Origin: Carya illinoinensis | Taxonomy: Eukaryota > Streptophyta > Magnoliopsida > Fagales > Juglandaceae | Direction: 5' to 3' | Assembly (NCBI RefSeq): GCF_018687715.1 | Contig: NC_056762.1 | Span: forward strand, 26,576,364-26,640,363 | Length of the DNA stretch: 64,000 nucleotides | Shown here: positions 32,160-44,109 of the stretch, one piece after another | Layout: each line of letters starts with the position of its first letter | Position numbering within the stretch: position 1 is the first letter of the stretch | Position numbers and translations under genes: made by a program | Notes under the pieces: model-generated | The model's input: the letters and a program-made list of their open reading frames with translations, nothing else | Database searches by the model: none | What the model was told of the DNA's origin: nothing

Positions 32160-34346
32160 ATGGGATTATTTTCTTTCCGCACATTTCCTCTTCTCTCCAC
32201 ATGGTTTCCTCTTCTCCAAATCTCCATCCCTCTCTCGACTCGAACAATCCTAATAGAAGATCAAACTCGTGCACCTCTCTCTCATGACGACTGTCGATGG
32301 AGCTTGCGACAACTCTGGACTTCTCATGGTTCTTGGTTTTTTGTTGACTCTCGCTATTTCAGGTATGATTTTCTCCCTTATTCTTCATGGTTTCGATGAT
32401 GCTTGATGCTTCACAGTTTCGATGATGTTTCCATGTCTTCATTTGTTGATCTTAGTTTTAAATTAGGATTTCAATGATGCTGGTTTTAGATTAGGGTTTC
32501 TTCATTTCAAATCTCATGGACTAGATTTTTTGTTTTTGCTTTTAGATAAATTGTTTCAATGATTTCTGAATTGTGTTTTTGTCAAGGGAATGAAAGCTAG
32601 TGGGTTTCTCTGTTTACATTCATTATCAAATAACGTGTTTGGAGTTAGATTCATTTCAGATAACGTGTTTGGATTTCTCTGTTTACATTCATTTCATACA
32701 ATAACTAGAGCTCTTTTCTTTAATTCATTGCAGACAATAATTATTTAGGTGACAAAATCTAAACCATTTTTTGTCTTCTTTTTTTTTTTTTATAAGTTTG
32801 AACCATTTTTCATCTTTTAGCATACGGAAACTATGATTCAACTGGAAAAAAAAAACAGAGAGAGAGTGGCACAGCAAAGGGTGTATGAATTTGTTGGGCG
32901 GCACAGCAAGTGTTCTTGACTTGACTGAATTTGTTTGTCTTATATGGTCTTATATGGTGTGTTGAATCTGTTTGTCTTATATGGGCTTATATGGTGTACA
33001 TTTATATATACAAGTTGGAGTGCAAGTGTTCTTGACTTGTCTGAATCTATTTTAATGTTTGTGTGCTTATATGATCTCCTTTTTGGGTAGTGCATTCGAT
33101 ATAACACTTTGATAGTATTTTAAAAACAAAGAGAGACAAAAGAAATAGAAGTTTGTCCCTATGCTTTGGTTCTCTTTGGTTTGTTATTTAAGCCATACAA
33201 AACCATAAATCTAAAAGTCGGGTCATGAGTCTATTATCTTGGTCCATCCTGTTAAGATAAGTAGGTTTTTCTAGACAAGTTTAAAGATCTGCATATCAGG
33301 TTTATGTCCTGTTTTAAATGCATATAGACACAAGTTTAAAGGTCTTTTCTAGATACATTAAGGTTTTGTGTCCTATTTTAATTGCATATAAATACAAGTT
33401 TATGTCATGTTTTAATTGATATAGAAATTATGAAATTGGATACCAGTTCTATGAATTTTGTGTAGCAAGAGTATTTCCATAATTTCCAAATGAAAATAAT
33501 TGAGAAACAAATGAATAAGGCTATATCTCATATGTAGTTATATGCTTTGTTTTGTACAGTTTTTTTATAATTTTTCTTTTACTGTGGTGACATGTTTTCG
33601 GTATTGTTGTATTGCTAGATTCTATGAACACCAAACCTTTTTTGTACCTATATATGGAACTGTATTTTGTTGGTAGTTGGTGGTGTATGGGTACCAAACA
33701 ATTAGGTGAATTTTGTTGTTGTTGGGATATTGTTGTACTACTTGTTGCTTGCTAGTGGTGGAGCCGCTTAAGGACCCAACGCCAATGCTGATTTTTGTTG
33801 CTGCTTGTAGGTGTCGGAGCCACTAGAGGACTTGTTGGTGGTTGTTGGTTACTGCTTTGGTATATTGTAGACTGTTTTCATTCTATACTATTGCTGGAAA
33901 TTTGTAATGTTATGATCTTGGAGAAATTTGTATTGTAATTAATTTGTATCAAAATCAACTTTTTGGAGTTTGTATTATGTTGATTTTGATACATAGAATT
34001 TGTATTAAGTTGATATTACAAATTGTTTTAAGCACATAATTATGAAGTTGATATTAATCACATGTAAGTTTTGAGTACATGTTAATATGTGCTGTTTATG
34101 AGCACATGGGAATAATTTTTGGTGTATATAAATTTGATGTATTTTATTATATATAGAATTGTTAAATTTGGATGCAAGAAATTATAATTTGGATGCAGAA
34201 AATTTCATGTACAAGTTTGGAGTATAGCTTAATACATGTTCTGAGTGCTAATGGAATTTTTTTGAATGCTAATTGTTTATATTAAAACAGTACATGTATT
34301 AATCCAATATATGAAAATTGCAAATTCTATAAAAACTACTAGGCAA

Positions 34347-34349
34347 ATA

Positions 34350-34380
<31 letters not shown>
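34347..34380 (+). repeat. (AAT)n microsatellite
   Basis: About 10 AAT units near the right end of the PIF/Harbinger-like element. Confidence 0.9.
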
Positions 34381-34619
34381 TGATAATATTTTTTATTATT
34401 ATTTTGTCTCATAAGTCAATGTAGAAGTTTTACTTAAATGATAAAGTGAATTTTCAAAAGAAATGATTATTCATATACATAAACGTAAACTAATGTAGAT
34501 GCACTTAGAAGTTTATTATTTTTTATTAAAAATAATAAATTTAATTTTTTATTTTTAATTTTTATAATAAAATAAATTAAAAATTTTATTTTTCACCTAT
34601 CTTATCTAGTGGTACTTTA

Positions 34620-35010
34620 CGTTACATTTGACGAAGTGGGTGAATTCTTGCACAAGGAAGCGACAAAACGTGATTGGTGGGGACACAATTGGGTGAAATT
34701 CAACAATAATAATTTAATTGTCGAGACATGACTAAGCAAAGTGAGAAGTCTAATCAGCGGAGTTTGACCGAATGGGCCCACACCATTTGGATTGAAAGAA
34801 AGGCGTACTTATCTCAGAGCACCAATGATTGAATACAAGGAGGGCCAACATAGTCATTGCGCCCTCCTCCCTAGCAAGTAGCAACCCGATAAAACAACAG
34901 CAGCAAGGGGTCATGTTCACGTGCCGATCACATGGGTTGGGGTGGTAGAACCACCTTGTACTGTACGGTCAGAGGTAAGTAGCGACGGATTGGCCAATTC
35001 AGAAGTTGTC
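34620..35010. other. GC-richer island with CACGTG and ATCACATGGGTTGGGG motif
   Basis: Low-copy-looking DNA next to the PIF/Harbinger insertion. 34915-34944 reads TTCACGTG, then ATCACATGGGTTGGGGTGG. Related strings occur at 36225-36246 and 62867-62895. It could be promoter-derived. No gene is seen. Confidence 0.35.
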
Positions 35011-36165
35011 GGTATTATATACAACTCCAATTATTGCATTAATGATTTTCAACTGCTACGTACCTCTATTAATTAATTTGAGGGATAATGCTTTCTTTAT
35101 CTACGTATGTGGCCACCGATTCTACTTTTTAATTTTTTATATCTATATATTTTTATTTAATAATTAATAAAATATTTTTAAATAAAATTATAATTTCAAA
35201 AAATATATTTAAAAATATAAAAAATGCAAAAAAATTTTTTTTCCTTTTCACTGGCGCCCTTTCTCTGTGAATGTAGTAGCATCGTCCTAATTTGAGTAGT
35301 AACTGTTTTCATTCCAAATTTATTATTTCTCTCCTACCAATTCATTTCACCTGATTTCGTTTATATTTAATGGAATAAATACATATTAATAAAATGAAAA
35401 TGAACATTATTATTATTCTATGTAAAAAAATAATAATATATTATAAGAATATAAATTGACGCATTAATACTATCTAATTAAGAGTTATATTTCCATAGAA
35501 AATTATAAGCAACAAATAAAAAAGTATTTTTAAAAAAAATATTTCAATTGACAAGAAAATGTTTGAAAAAAGTAATTTGTTGAGAAAACAAATTCTGTAA
35601 TTTTTCTTGATGTTAAAATGCCGAAATTATAAGATAAAATAGAATTATTCTTGCATAAAACTCATTACAAAGGGCTTGCATACCTTAGAAATTAATAAAT
35701 ATGGAAATACCCAATACTTGTAAAAAAAAAAGGAGTTACTCTACATTATTTTTATTTCTTTAAAAACAAACTTGAGATTATGAGTATAACAGTTATATTT
35801 GATTCAAGTTTCAAATAAAATAAAATTTATGTAAGTTTTTTGTAAAAAAGTATCTTATTAAAAGGAAGATAGTTTTATATTTTTTTTAAGGCGAGCTCTA
35901 CTTTATTACAAAGAAATTGTATGAGACTTGTCTATTCATTCTTATTATAACAAATTAGATAAGTTAAAAATTATTTTAATTTCTTACAAATTATATCAGA
36001 ACTAATACTTTCTAAAATAAAGAAGGAAATAACCTAAAATATATGAATTATATAATATACAATACTGCAATACGCAATATTCACATAAAATAATATAGAT
36101 ATTAGATCTACTCTCCTCGTATTGCAAAAGACTTTTTTTTTTTTTTTTTTGGCCTGAGGAGAAGT
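35010..36165. other. AT-rich intergenic DNA
   Basis: No supported gene. It contains homopolymer runs (for example T20 near 36131-36150). Confidence 0.55.
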
Positions 36166-36640
36166 GAGTGAGTAGAGACAGGCGATGATGAGGACAGGGG
36201 AAGTAACATAGAAAAGGGACCAAGTTCACGTGAGAATCACATGGGGGAATGAGTCCCGTACGGCAGAGAGAGGGGGTTTAGGGTGGTGGGGTTAGGGGGT
36301 GGGCATGATTGATGCGGGGGGCATGTCGGGTAGCGTAAAAGAAGCTTACTCTTAAAAAAAATCAAACTAAATTTAATTGAGACAGCGAAGGAGAGAGCGA
36401 TGCATTATTGGGGGTCGTGTGAAGACGAGGGGGGAACACGTGGGACAGCTATCACGCACCCGTGGGGACACCCTTAATCATCATCCGACATCTTGTCGGT
36501 CCCCCATAAGATCCTACTTCAAGAATTACCAACTATCATTTCCTCCACGCGTTTGTTGTACGCTCCAATAATTGTGCCATTCTTGGATAGGATGGCAGTA
36601 TGTCGGACTTAGTCGGAGTAAGCGATTTATTGACAGGCGC
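36165..36640. other. GC-richer island with CACGTG motifs
   Basis: TTCACGTG...ATCACATGGGGG (36225-36246) is followed by GTACGGCAGAG. ACACGTGGGAC lies near 36437 and the ACGCGT region near 36547. The first part parallels 34915-34975 in the same order (TTCACGTG, ATCACATGGG, GTACGG, CAGAG). The open frame 36377-36571 has no recognisable product. Confidence 0.35.
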
Positions 36641-36718
36641 GTGGAGGGCTTTCAACTTTTGCCTTAAACAGTAGGGTTCCAGTACTTATGATTCAAGTGG
36701 GTTGTTTCAAAGAGAAAA

Positions 36719-36952
36719 TGATACTCTTACCGCTTACTACAATTTATCTATTTTTTTTTTATTTGATTTTTTTAATTTTTAATTTTATTTAATGATTAAG
36801 AAAGTAATTATTAATAAAATTATATTTTTTTAAATTTTTTTAATAATTAAAAATGTTAAAAAATACTTAAAAGAAAATAAAATAAAAATAAAAAAACTTG
36901 TAATGGACTTAAATAATGAATAGATAGTAATAAGATAGTAAGTCTATCACTA
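36719..36952. mobile_element. MITE with GATActCTTAC / GTAAGtcTATC ends
   Basis: The left end GATACTCTTACCGCTTACTAC pairs imperfectly with the right end TAGTAATAAGATAGTAAGTC. The interior AATGATTAAGAAAGTAATTA and AAAAATGTTAAAAAATA resembles the foldback element at 62239-62536, suggesting a related family. Confidence 0.5.
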
Positions 36953-37109
36953 CTTGTTTTATAGTCTTTAATTTGATTCTCTAATCTTAATTATTCTAAT
37001 GTTTTTTTCTTTTTTTTCTTTTTTTTTTTTTTTGTCTTTTGTTTTTCTTTTGTTATTTAAAAATTTTGTGAGAAGTACTGCGATCTAAATAAATTTAGGG
37101 GCGTTTGGA

Positions 37110-37618
37110 TAGAGGTGTAACTGGTTTTATTTGGTTTGGTTTTATATAAGTTTTAGAATTAAATTGGTATATATCAATTTTATATTTTTAAGAATTGATC
37201 TCAGATGAGTTGTTCTTTTAAATCAATACTTTTAGTTTTATCGATTTCAATCAAATTCGATCTAATTTTTTTATTTTAATTAAGTATCAATGTAATTATA
37301 TATAAAATTATATATATTTAAAATTAAAATTTTATATTATAAATTATAATATAAAATTATTTCATATATATTATATATAAAAGTTATATATACATATATA
37401 AAATATTTTATCTAATATTAAAAATTAATTTATACATATATATTTTTTATTAACTAATCTGGTCTGGTCCAGTGCCAAAAAGCCAATAGCCAATTCCGGA
37501 CCAAATTTAATTAACTGATTTTTTAAAATATAGGAATTGGTTTCGGACCAGACTAATTCAAAACCGAGTCAACAGGTCCTGTTTGGACTGATTCTCTGGT
37601 CTTCTAGTTTAAACTTTC
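37110..37618. mobile_element. Diverged hAT-like element, second copy
   Basis: It starts AGAGGTGTAACTGGTTTTAT and has subterminal GGTCTGGTCC, CCGGACCAA and GGACCAGAC words, with a TA-rich core like the 31010-31601 element. Terminal repeats have decayed on the right and no TSD is visible. Confidence 0.5.
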
Positions 37619-37629
37619 ACCACCACATC

Positions 37630-37823
37630 TAGATTTTAAGATAATTTCATCTCATCTCATTTTATTTTATTATTATAATTTTTTAAAATTTTTATACAAA
37701 ATATAATAAACAACTAAATTTTTTCAATTTTTAAAATAATAATAATAATAAATGTTTAAATAATATTTTATTTAAATTTTAACTTTAATCTAATTAAAAG
37801 TATCTCATCTCATTAAACGAGCC
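37630..37823 (-). mobile_element. MITE family A copy
   Basis: TTTTAAGATAATTTCATCTC at the left, AAATATAATAAACAACTAAA inside, and TATCTCATCTCATTAAACGA at the right. Reverse orientation to the 26560 copy. Confidence 0.75.
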
Positions 37824-38261
37824 ACACAGTTAATAAAAATAACTTTATAATATAATATATTATATAAAAAGATATCAGTTTGTAAAATTTCTTTATCTCT
37901 AAAATATTATTTTTTAAAAGTAGATTTAAATAATAAATCACGTGATTTAGCTAGACATGGTATCAATAACACGCACAAACGTATAAATAAGTAATTGCTG
38001 GATTCCTTGACGATATACATATTATGACATATAGGTCAAAAGTTTAGTCTACGAAGTTGCGTAAAAGGGTCTTCCTAACTCAATGAAGAAATCAACACGC
38101 ACTCCCTAACTCAATTATGTCAGTTATTATGAAATACAGAAAACAATGATGCTTTTATTCATACCATTTCATGTTAGCTACGTACCATTAGATCGAATCT
38201 CTTAAATGGAAGACGAACACAAGAAATATATTTTTATTAAATTTATTGAATGTTTTATGAA

Positions 38262-38428
38262 TTTTGCTATATACAAACAAAGTCGCGTACTAATCTACGT
38301 ATCAATACTGATTCATTAAGATTTAAAATTTAAATTAATACTGTTTTTAATAAAATCTATTTTTTAACCAATCACATTAGATTGGTACATATATTAGTAC
38401 ACAATTATGCCTGCAACTAGATTTTTCA
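38262..38428 (+). mobile_element. 167-bp MITE family B, copy 1
   Basis: TTTTGCTATATACAAAC...CTAATCT, then a core with CTGTTTTTAATAAAATCTA, and right end CACAATTATGCCTGCAACTA. It aligns over its full 167 bp with 45301-45467 (about 80% by eye). The ends are inverted repeats of each other (ACAAGTA-AA(G)TTGTG type, clearer in copy 2). Confidence 0.7.
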
Positions 38429-38626
38429 TATTTTATTATATGGGTATCAACTTTCTAACCAATTAAGCATAAAAATTGATAATTAATTGCAGCGAGAAAT
38501 TGACACTAAACTAGGAATGTCGCTGAGTTTAGTAGGACTCTAAGGACAAGTTTGGAGAGTGAGATTAAATGAAAATTTAGTAAATAATAATAAGATAATT
38601 TATGAATAGTAGTGAGATTGTTTGAT

Positions 38627-38833
38627 GCTTAGTTTAGATACAGAAATGGTTTCATTTCATCTGATCATCTCATCATTATAATTTTCTCAAATTTTTATAC
38701 AAAATATAATAAAAAAAAATTTAACTTTTTCAAATCTCAAGATAATAATAAGATTAAAAAAATAATATTCTAACAATATTTTATTTAAATTTGATCTAAA
38801 ACCAACTCATCTTATCTCACTATCCAAACTATG
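38627..38833 (-). mobile_element. MITE family A copy
   Basis: TTTCATTTCATCTGATCATC at the left and CATCTTATCTCACTATCCAA at the right, with the family interior TTATACAAAATATAATAAAA between. It is preceded by a fragment of a further copy (38545-38626, GTTTGGAGAGTGAGATT). Confidence 0.8.
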
Positions 38834-38859
38834 TTTTATGGGATTTTGAAAAATTAGAG

Positions 38860-39082
38860 AGAAAATGTTGAATCAAAGTTATTATAAAATTTAAATATTG
38901 TTAAAATATAGTTTTTTAATATTATTTTTGTTTTGAAAATGTAAATTATTTTGTATTTTTTGTTTGAAAGTCTGAAAAAATTATAATGATTAATTTGAAT
39001 ATATTTGTAATTAAGTGATGTTTGGAAATGAGATGTAATGAAATAAGAAGTTTGGAATGTAAACCTTTTTCCAAACAAGCCC
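38860..39082 (+). mobile_element. MITE family A copy
   Basis: The interior TTTTTTAATATTATTTTTGT and ATTATTTTGTATTTTTTGTT, then GTTTGGAAATGAGATGTAAT and CCAAACAAGCCC, match family A in the opposite orientation to its left neighbour. Confidence 0.65.
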
Positions 39083-39540
39083 TAAGGGCATCTATGGTAA
39101 ATATGAAAATTTCTAAAATTTCTCATAATTTCATTTCCATCACTCAATTACAACACTTTTTCAATATCAAATTTTTAACTTTAATATATAATTATTGAAT
39201 TTTACTACTCATCATTTAATTTTATATGTGATATATAGTGTGAGGACGATAAGTAAAATTTTTCATATTTATTAGCTAATAATTATTTAAATATAAAAAT
39301 CAATACAACTTATACAAATTTTCATATAAAAATAATATTAAAAAGTTACATTCAAACAATTTTTTAACTTTATTTATTCACTTTAACAAACTCTAATACA
39401 ATTCTTATTTTAAATGATATATTTATTAAACTTCTTCTATCACCCTTCCAAAACTCAGTAAAATATTCCGCTCAAACTGTTTTACTAGTGTTCTTCAAAA
39501 TTTTGAGATGCTTGCATTCCAAACATTCCTAAATCATTTT

Positions 39541-39720
39541 TTGGATGCACAAACCATCTCAACTCATTTATTTCATCTTATCATTATTAACTTTTTCAAA
39601 TTTCAATATAAAATATAATAAATAATTCAATTTTTTCAAATCTCAAAATAAAAATAATATTTAATTAAACTTTTATTAAAAATCATCTCATCTCATTTTA
39701 CTATCCAAACAAGTCCTAAA
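39541..39720 (-). mobile_element. MITE family A copy
   Basis: TTGGATGCACAAACCATCTC at the left, AAATATAATAAATAATTCAA inside, and CATCTCATCTCATTTTACTA then TCCAAACAAGTCC at the right. Confidence 0.8.
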
Positions 39721-40228
39721 TCATTTTAAAATAATGTTGTCTGTCTTGGAAGAAAAGTTAGCAGCATCACTTGATGGATTAACAAGCACTAGTATATATA
39801 GTACTGTTTTGGTGTAGCTCGTTCTTATCCAAAACGAGAAATTCAAACCTTTCGAAAAAGCTTTCTATAGGGCATTATTTATGTTTGGAGGAAGACACGA
39901 AATGACACATTAATATCCCCTGGTTATCCACTATCAGTTTTCCACATCAAAAAGGAACAAAATTTGACATCTTTTTTTGGGATAGGAATTGACCAACACA
40001 ACACCCAAGTGAGAAAAGTTGATTGGATTGTCCATAGGCTTCCATTTATCTGATACATCTACCAAATTACAATGTTAACCCAGAAAAGCCCTAAAAACAC
40101 CAAAAAAAAAAAACACTCAATATGTCTTAAAAATTTATTTATTATTATGATCTTATTATCTTTTTAAATGATTAAAAAATAAATATATAATAATGAATAG
40201 TTTTTCCAATCATTTTATATGAATTTAT

Positions 40229-40261
40229 GAGACAATTTATATATATATATATATATATATT
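40229..40261 (+). repeat. (TA)n microsatellite
   Basis: About 15 TA units. Confidence 0.93.
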
Positions 40262-40555
40262 AATTGTGGAGTGAGGATATTCGACCGAAGGAGAGATGAG
40301 CTTGAATATTTGATGAAGAAAAGTGATAGAGACAATTCTTTTAATAAATCTAAATAAATTTAGGGGGGGAAATATCGATAAGGGTGACGTTGATCACACT
40401 TACATGCAGTTTGCAACTTTGTGACAACATGTTTCTAAAAACAAACAATCATTAGCTGTTTAGGGTCAGTCGCTGACACATTGAAACAAAATGGGGTTTA
40501 AAAGGCATTTTCAGATTCAACATGTTTTTGCTTGTATTGTTATAACTGATTCTGG

Positions 40556-40745
40556 TTAAATAAAATAAAATTATTTCATTTTATATAATTATTTAAAAAA
40601 AAATTAAAATTTTATATAAAATATAATAAATAATTTAATTATTTTAAAATTTAAAATAAAATTAATATTAAAAAATTATATTAAATTAATATTTTATTTT
40701 ATTTTTATTGAAATATCTTATCTGATCTTAATTATATAATCAAAT
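40556..40745 (-). mobile_element. Diverged MITE family A copy
   Basis: Interior AAATATAATAAATAATTTAA and a right part CTTATCTGATCTTAATTATA follow the family layout, but the terminal GAGATG words are mutated. Confidence 0.5.
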
Positions 40746-40879
40746 AAGACAATTTCATGATGTCATAAATCTAGAATATAAGGAGAAGAAAACGTGGAAT
40801 TTCAAATAAATAAATATCTCATTACAAACAACACGGAAAAGAATTTGTTGTCAATTTTTTAAAAAAGTAGGTTGTTTCT

Positions 40880-41450
40880 AGCTGCACAGAAAAGGAAGGG
40901 TCTTATGGGTAGAAAGAAACAAACAAGACTCCTAATTTGGAGTGGGGACCCAAGTTTTAGGGGAACCTGGTGATACAGATTGCGGGCGGTGGGAGTGGGG
41001 GGCAGCCTGAAGTTGTTGTACTGTAGCTACAAAAGATATCGAACTTGGTTACGAAAGTTGGAGACCCCCCACCCCTGAAATCTGAACGAGCTCCACGGGT
41101 CATTCCCTCTCTAATTGGTGGATATTACACGCACCTTGAGAGAGCGTGAGTGGGATGGTCATAATAGGAGGTCGGAGTTCAAATGATTGTCGAAGAGGAG
41201 GGTGTCGAGGAGTGGAGGAACAAAATGACACGCACGACTGTGTTTGGGAGGGCGGGGACCCACGTGTGTTCTAGGGACTGAAGTTGTGTGAGAGCACGTG
41301 TCTCCCAACCAGACATGTTGGTCCACGTGAGTCGTGGAGTCTGGTTTTTCTTCCCACGCCTCCCTCCCCACCCTTCACCCCTCTCCCCACGTGAACTCCA
41401 CTTTCCCTTGTCTCCCAACCCCACCTATCTCTACCATTAGAAATCTGATC
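40880..41450. other. GC-richer island with four CACGTG motifs
   Basis: CACGTG occurs near 41261, 41297, 41323 and 41388 within about 130 bp, in non-repetitive-looking DNA containing ACCCCCCACCCC and CTCCCCACCC tracts. Overlapping minus-strand ORFs (41159-41459) read through it in three frames but none resembles a known protein. A promoter-like role is possible but unproven. Confidence 0.35.
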
Positions 41451-41694
41451 TTTATTCACTAAATCACTTCAATTACTCAATCATGGATTAACCCAGCTGT
41501 TCACTTAGAATTGGCTCAAGTTCACTAGATCCGCAACAATGTTTCAGTCGGCTGGCAAGTAGATGAAGTGTCCAATGGTATCTGGTTTTCCACACTTTTT
41601 CTCAATAGATATCAGCAAGGGTTTCATTTTTCAAGTTGAAATATCGTAATCCTATTGACATCATTCGCGATCCTAAAACCTAAGGAGTTAGGTA

Positions 41695-42405
41695 CAATCG
41701 ACTTCGGGTCAATTTGAGTTAATTTTTTTTTTTTAAAGCAAGTCGGTCCAACCTCTTTTTTTTTTTTTTTTTTAAATTAATTAATAAAAAAATTATTTAA
41801 AATATTAAATTAAAATTAAGTGACTTATTAAATGAAAATGACATAATAAATTATATCATTATCAATATATACTAATACTATATATTATACTTATATATTA
41901 AATAATATAATAATACATTAATCTAAATATATATAATTATAGACTTAGTGCCAATACTATAGCTAATAATGATACTAATAGTATTACAAATATATTATAT
42001 GTTAGTGATAAATTGGTAATACTATATTAAATAATACTCTATGTAATTATAGCTATTTAATACTAACATATTAAGTTAACTATACTAATACTATTATAAA
42101 TTTATACGTAGACTATAATTTATACCATCTCTTATAATATGTTAATATATTAATATATATTAGTACTATATATTATAGTTATATATTAAAGAATATAATA
42201 CTTATGTAATATTGTGATATATATAATTTTTTTTAAAATTTTTTCATTTGGTCAGGTCCGGTCCGAGGTGAAAAATCCCTGGATCACAGACCAGGTTGAA
42301 TTAATTCTCTTCTCCCATTTTTGGATTGGACCGGACCAATTTAGTCCAGTTGATTTATCGAATCCAGACCAGCCGATGCTCTTCCCCAATTATAGATATA
42401 TTAAA
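41695..42405. mobile_element. Diverged hAT-like element, third copy
   Basis: TA-rich core flanked by AAGTCGGTCCAACC on the left and by GTCAGGTCCGGTCCGAGG, GGACCGGACCAATT and CCAGACCAGCC on the right, as in the other two copies. Termini are unclear. Confidence 0.45.
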
Positions 42406-42777
42406 CAGTTATAGGATACAATAATCAACAGGATGAGAGGTTCCAACATTCAACCCAAACTAGCAAATACAACACAAGAAAAAAATAAAATAAAATAAAA
42501 GAGGAATATGACTTACCCCTTCCTATTTCCTACAAAGGGAAGCCCCTTAAAGAAATTTTGATACAGTTTGATAAATGAACAATGATACTACGACTGAAAG
42601 TCACAATGAAGAGATTTGTTCTGCATTTTGCTAGTCTGGACTAGCTGCAGGAGACCTCCACTGTCTCTTTCCCAGGATCCTTAGTTAGGGGAAACAATAA
42701 TATAGGTAAAAAGCAAACAGAAGAGTCACCGAATCACTGGAGGACGACGGTGAAGAACTGGTCTCATGGATCGACTC

Positions 42778-44109
42778 CTGAAATTATCCAAATGTTTCTA
42801 TAGAGTAACACAAAGATCTACTAGTTCATTAGAAAAATTGGTTAGTCCTCAATTATGTAATTATTTAATAAATAAGCAATACCATAAAGTCAAAAAAATT
42901 GCATAATACCTAGAAAAACCAATTTTACTATTTGAAAATTAGTTACAAGCAAATTTCAATTATAGAACTTTTGTCAATTGACACTCTTACTTGATCAGAT
43001 AAACAACTTGTTTGTCTTTACCGTATTAGCAACTAAAAGCTCTTACGATCTTCAAACATTGGCTTTTCTCCTAGAATTCCAATGGCTGAATCACGATTAC
43101 GTTATCTCAGTTCTGAATCAACAATCATGCTCCTTGAGGAAAACAATATGAAAATTCTCCAAGGAATTTTCTCACCTAGAAAGTGCTTTAGAAAATATTT
43201 AGAATTGAATCTCTACATATCATAATCAATAGGATCTCTTAAATTAACAATCCGAAAGCATTTTGAATTGCAATAGGACTTTGCTAATGGAGTGTCTCTC
43301 TCGCGACGGAATTTGCTGACGGAATGTTTACACCTGACACTTTATCTTCTAAGAGCACTAGCATTGGTTTCTCTATATGCCAAAATCACAACTTTTGAAG
43401 ATTAATTTTGCATATAAAGAAAAACTGCCACATTGAATTATGTATTTTTGAACCAAATAATAAAAAAATATTATTATTATTTTTTTATTCTTAAAATTAT
43501 TATTTTTATATATTTTACAATTAACACAATATGCTCAAAAATACAAATTTCATATATCTAAATATTATCAATTTTATATATTAAAATGACCACTTTTATC
43601 AATAAACATTAATATATACTAAAAAAACACTTTATATCATCAACTTAATATAAATTTAATATATTAAAATCATCTTAATAAAAATTTCACAAAATTGATT
43701 TTAATGGGTAGGAGAGAGAAAAAATAATAAAATAATGTTTGAAAAGTGAATTGTGGTTCTTCAAACTTGAATAAATACTATTCATAGTTCTTCAAAATTT
43801 TGAAGATATATAATCCAATGTAGACTAATTTAGAGGGATATTATGCAAATATGAAAACGAATATGAAAATGCACAAGCCATTGCCAATGCTCTAAGCAGT
43901 ACCAGTTTTCCATTTAAACTCTTTTCTGAATAGTACTAAAACTCTTGAAATTCAATTTTTACACTCTTGACTTATCTAAAACACTTTTTAAAACAAAATA
44001 GTTATATATAAAGTCAAAGTGTTTTACATTCATTCAAATTATAAAACAAAAAATAAGATGAAGTTTATTATCTTAGTCATCTAGTCCTAACCAAATTCTT
44101 ACATCTACA
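42778..44109 (-). repeat. 3' LTR of the old copia element
   Basis: It aligns with 48538-49449 throughout, except that it carries a 540-bp PIF/Harbinger MITE (43353-43892) and lacks about 70 bp present in the other LTR near 48670-48740. Confidence 0.85.
43353..43892. mobile_element. PIF/Harbinger-like MITE (540 bp) inside a copia LTR
   Basis: Ends GAGCACTAGCATTGG and CCATTGCCAATGCTC are inverted repeats. TAA flanks both sides (43350-43352 and 43893-43895). AT-rich interior, no ORF. Removing it restores the LTR alignment, which confirms it as an insertion. Confidence 0.9.

Larger units (their letters stand above)
31941..34504. mobile_element. Large PIF/Harbinger-like non-autonomous element (2564 bp)
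   Basis: Imperfect inverted ends GAGCATCCACATTG (31941) and TAATGTAGATGCAC (ending 34504) are flanked by TTA on both sides (31938-31940 and 34505-34507), the trinucleotide target used by PIF/Harbinger elements. No transposase or Myb-like ORF is seen. The interior contains a CT microsatellite, a C/T-rich leader, an ATG ORF at 32284 ending at a CAG|GTATG donor-like site (about 32362), and locally repeated phrases (CTTATATGG; GGAGCC...GGAC near 33760-33830). It may carry captured non-element sequence. Confidence 0.65.

Noticed and set aside
31984..32274. Ser/Leu-rich and Arg/Glu-rich ORFs on opposite strands
   Set aside because: Both are translations of the CT26 microsatellite.
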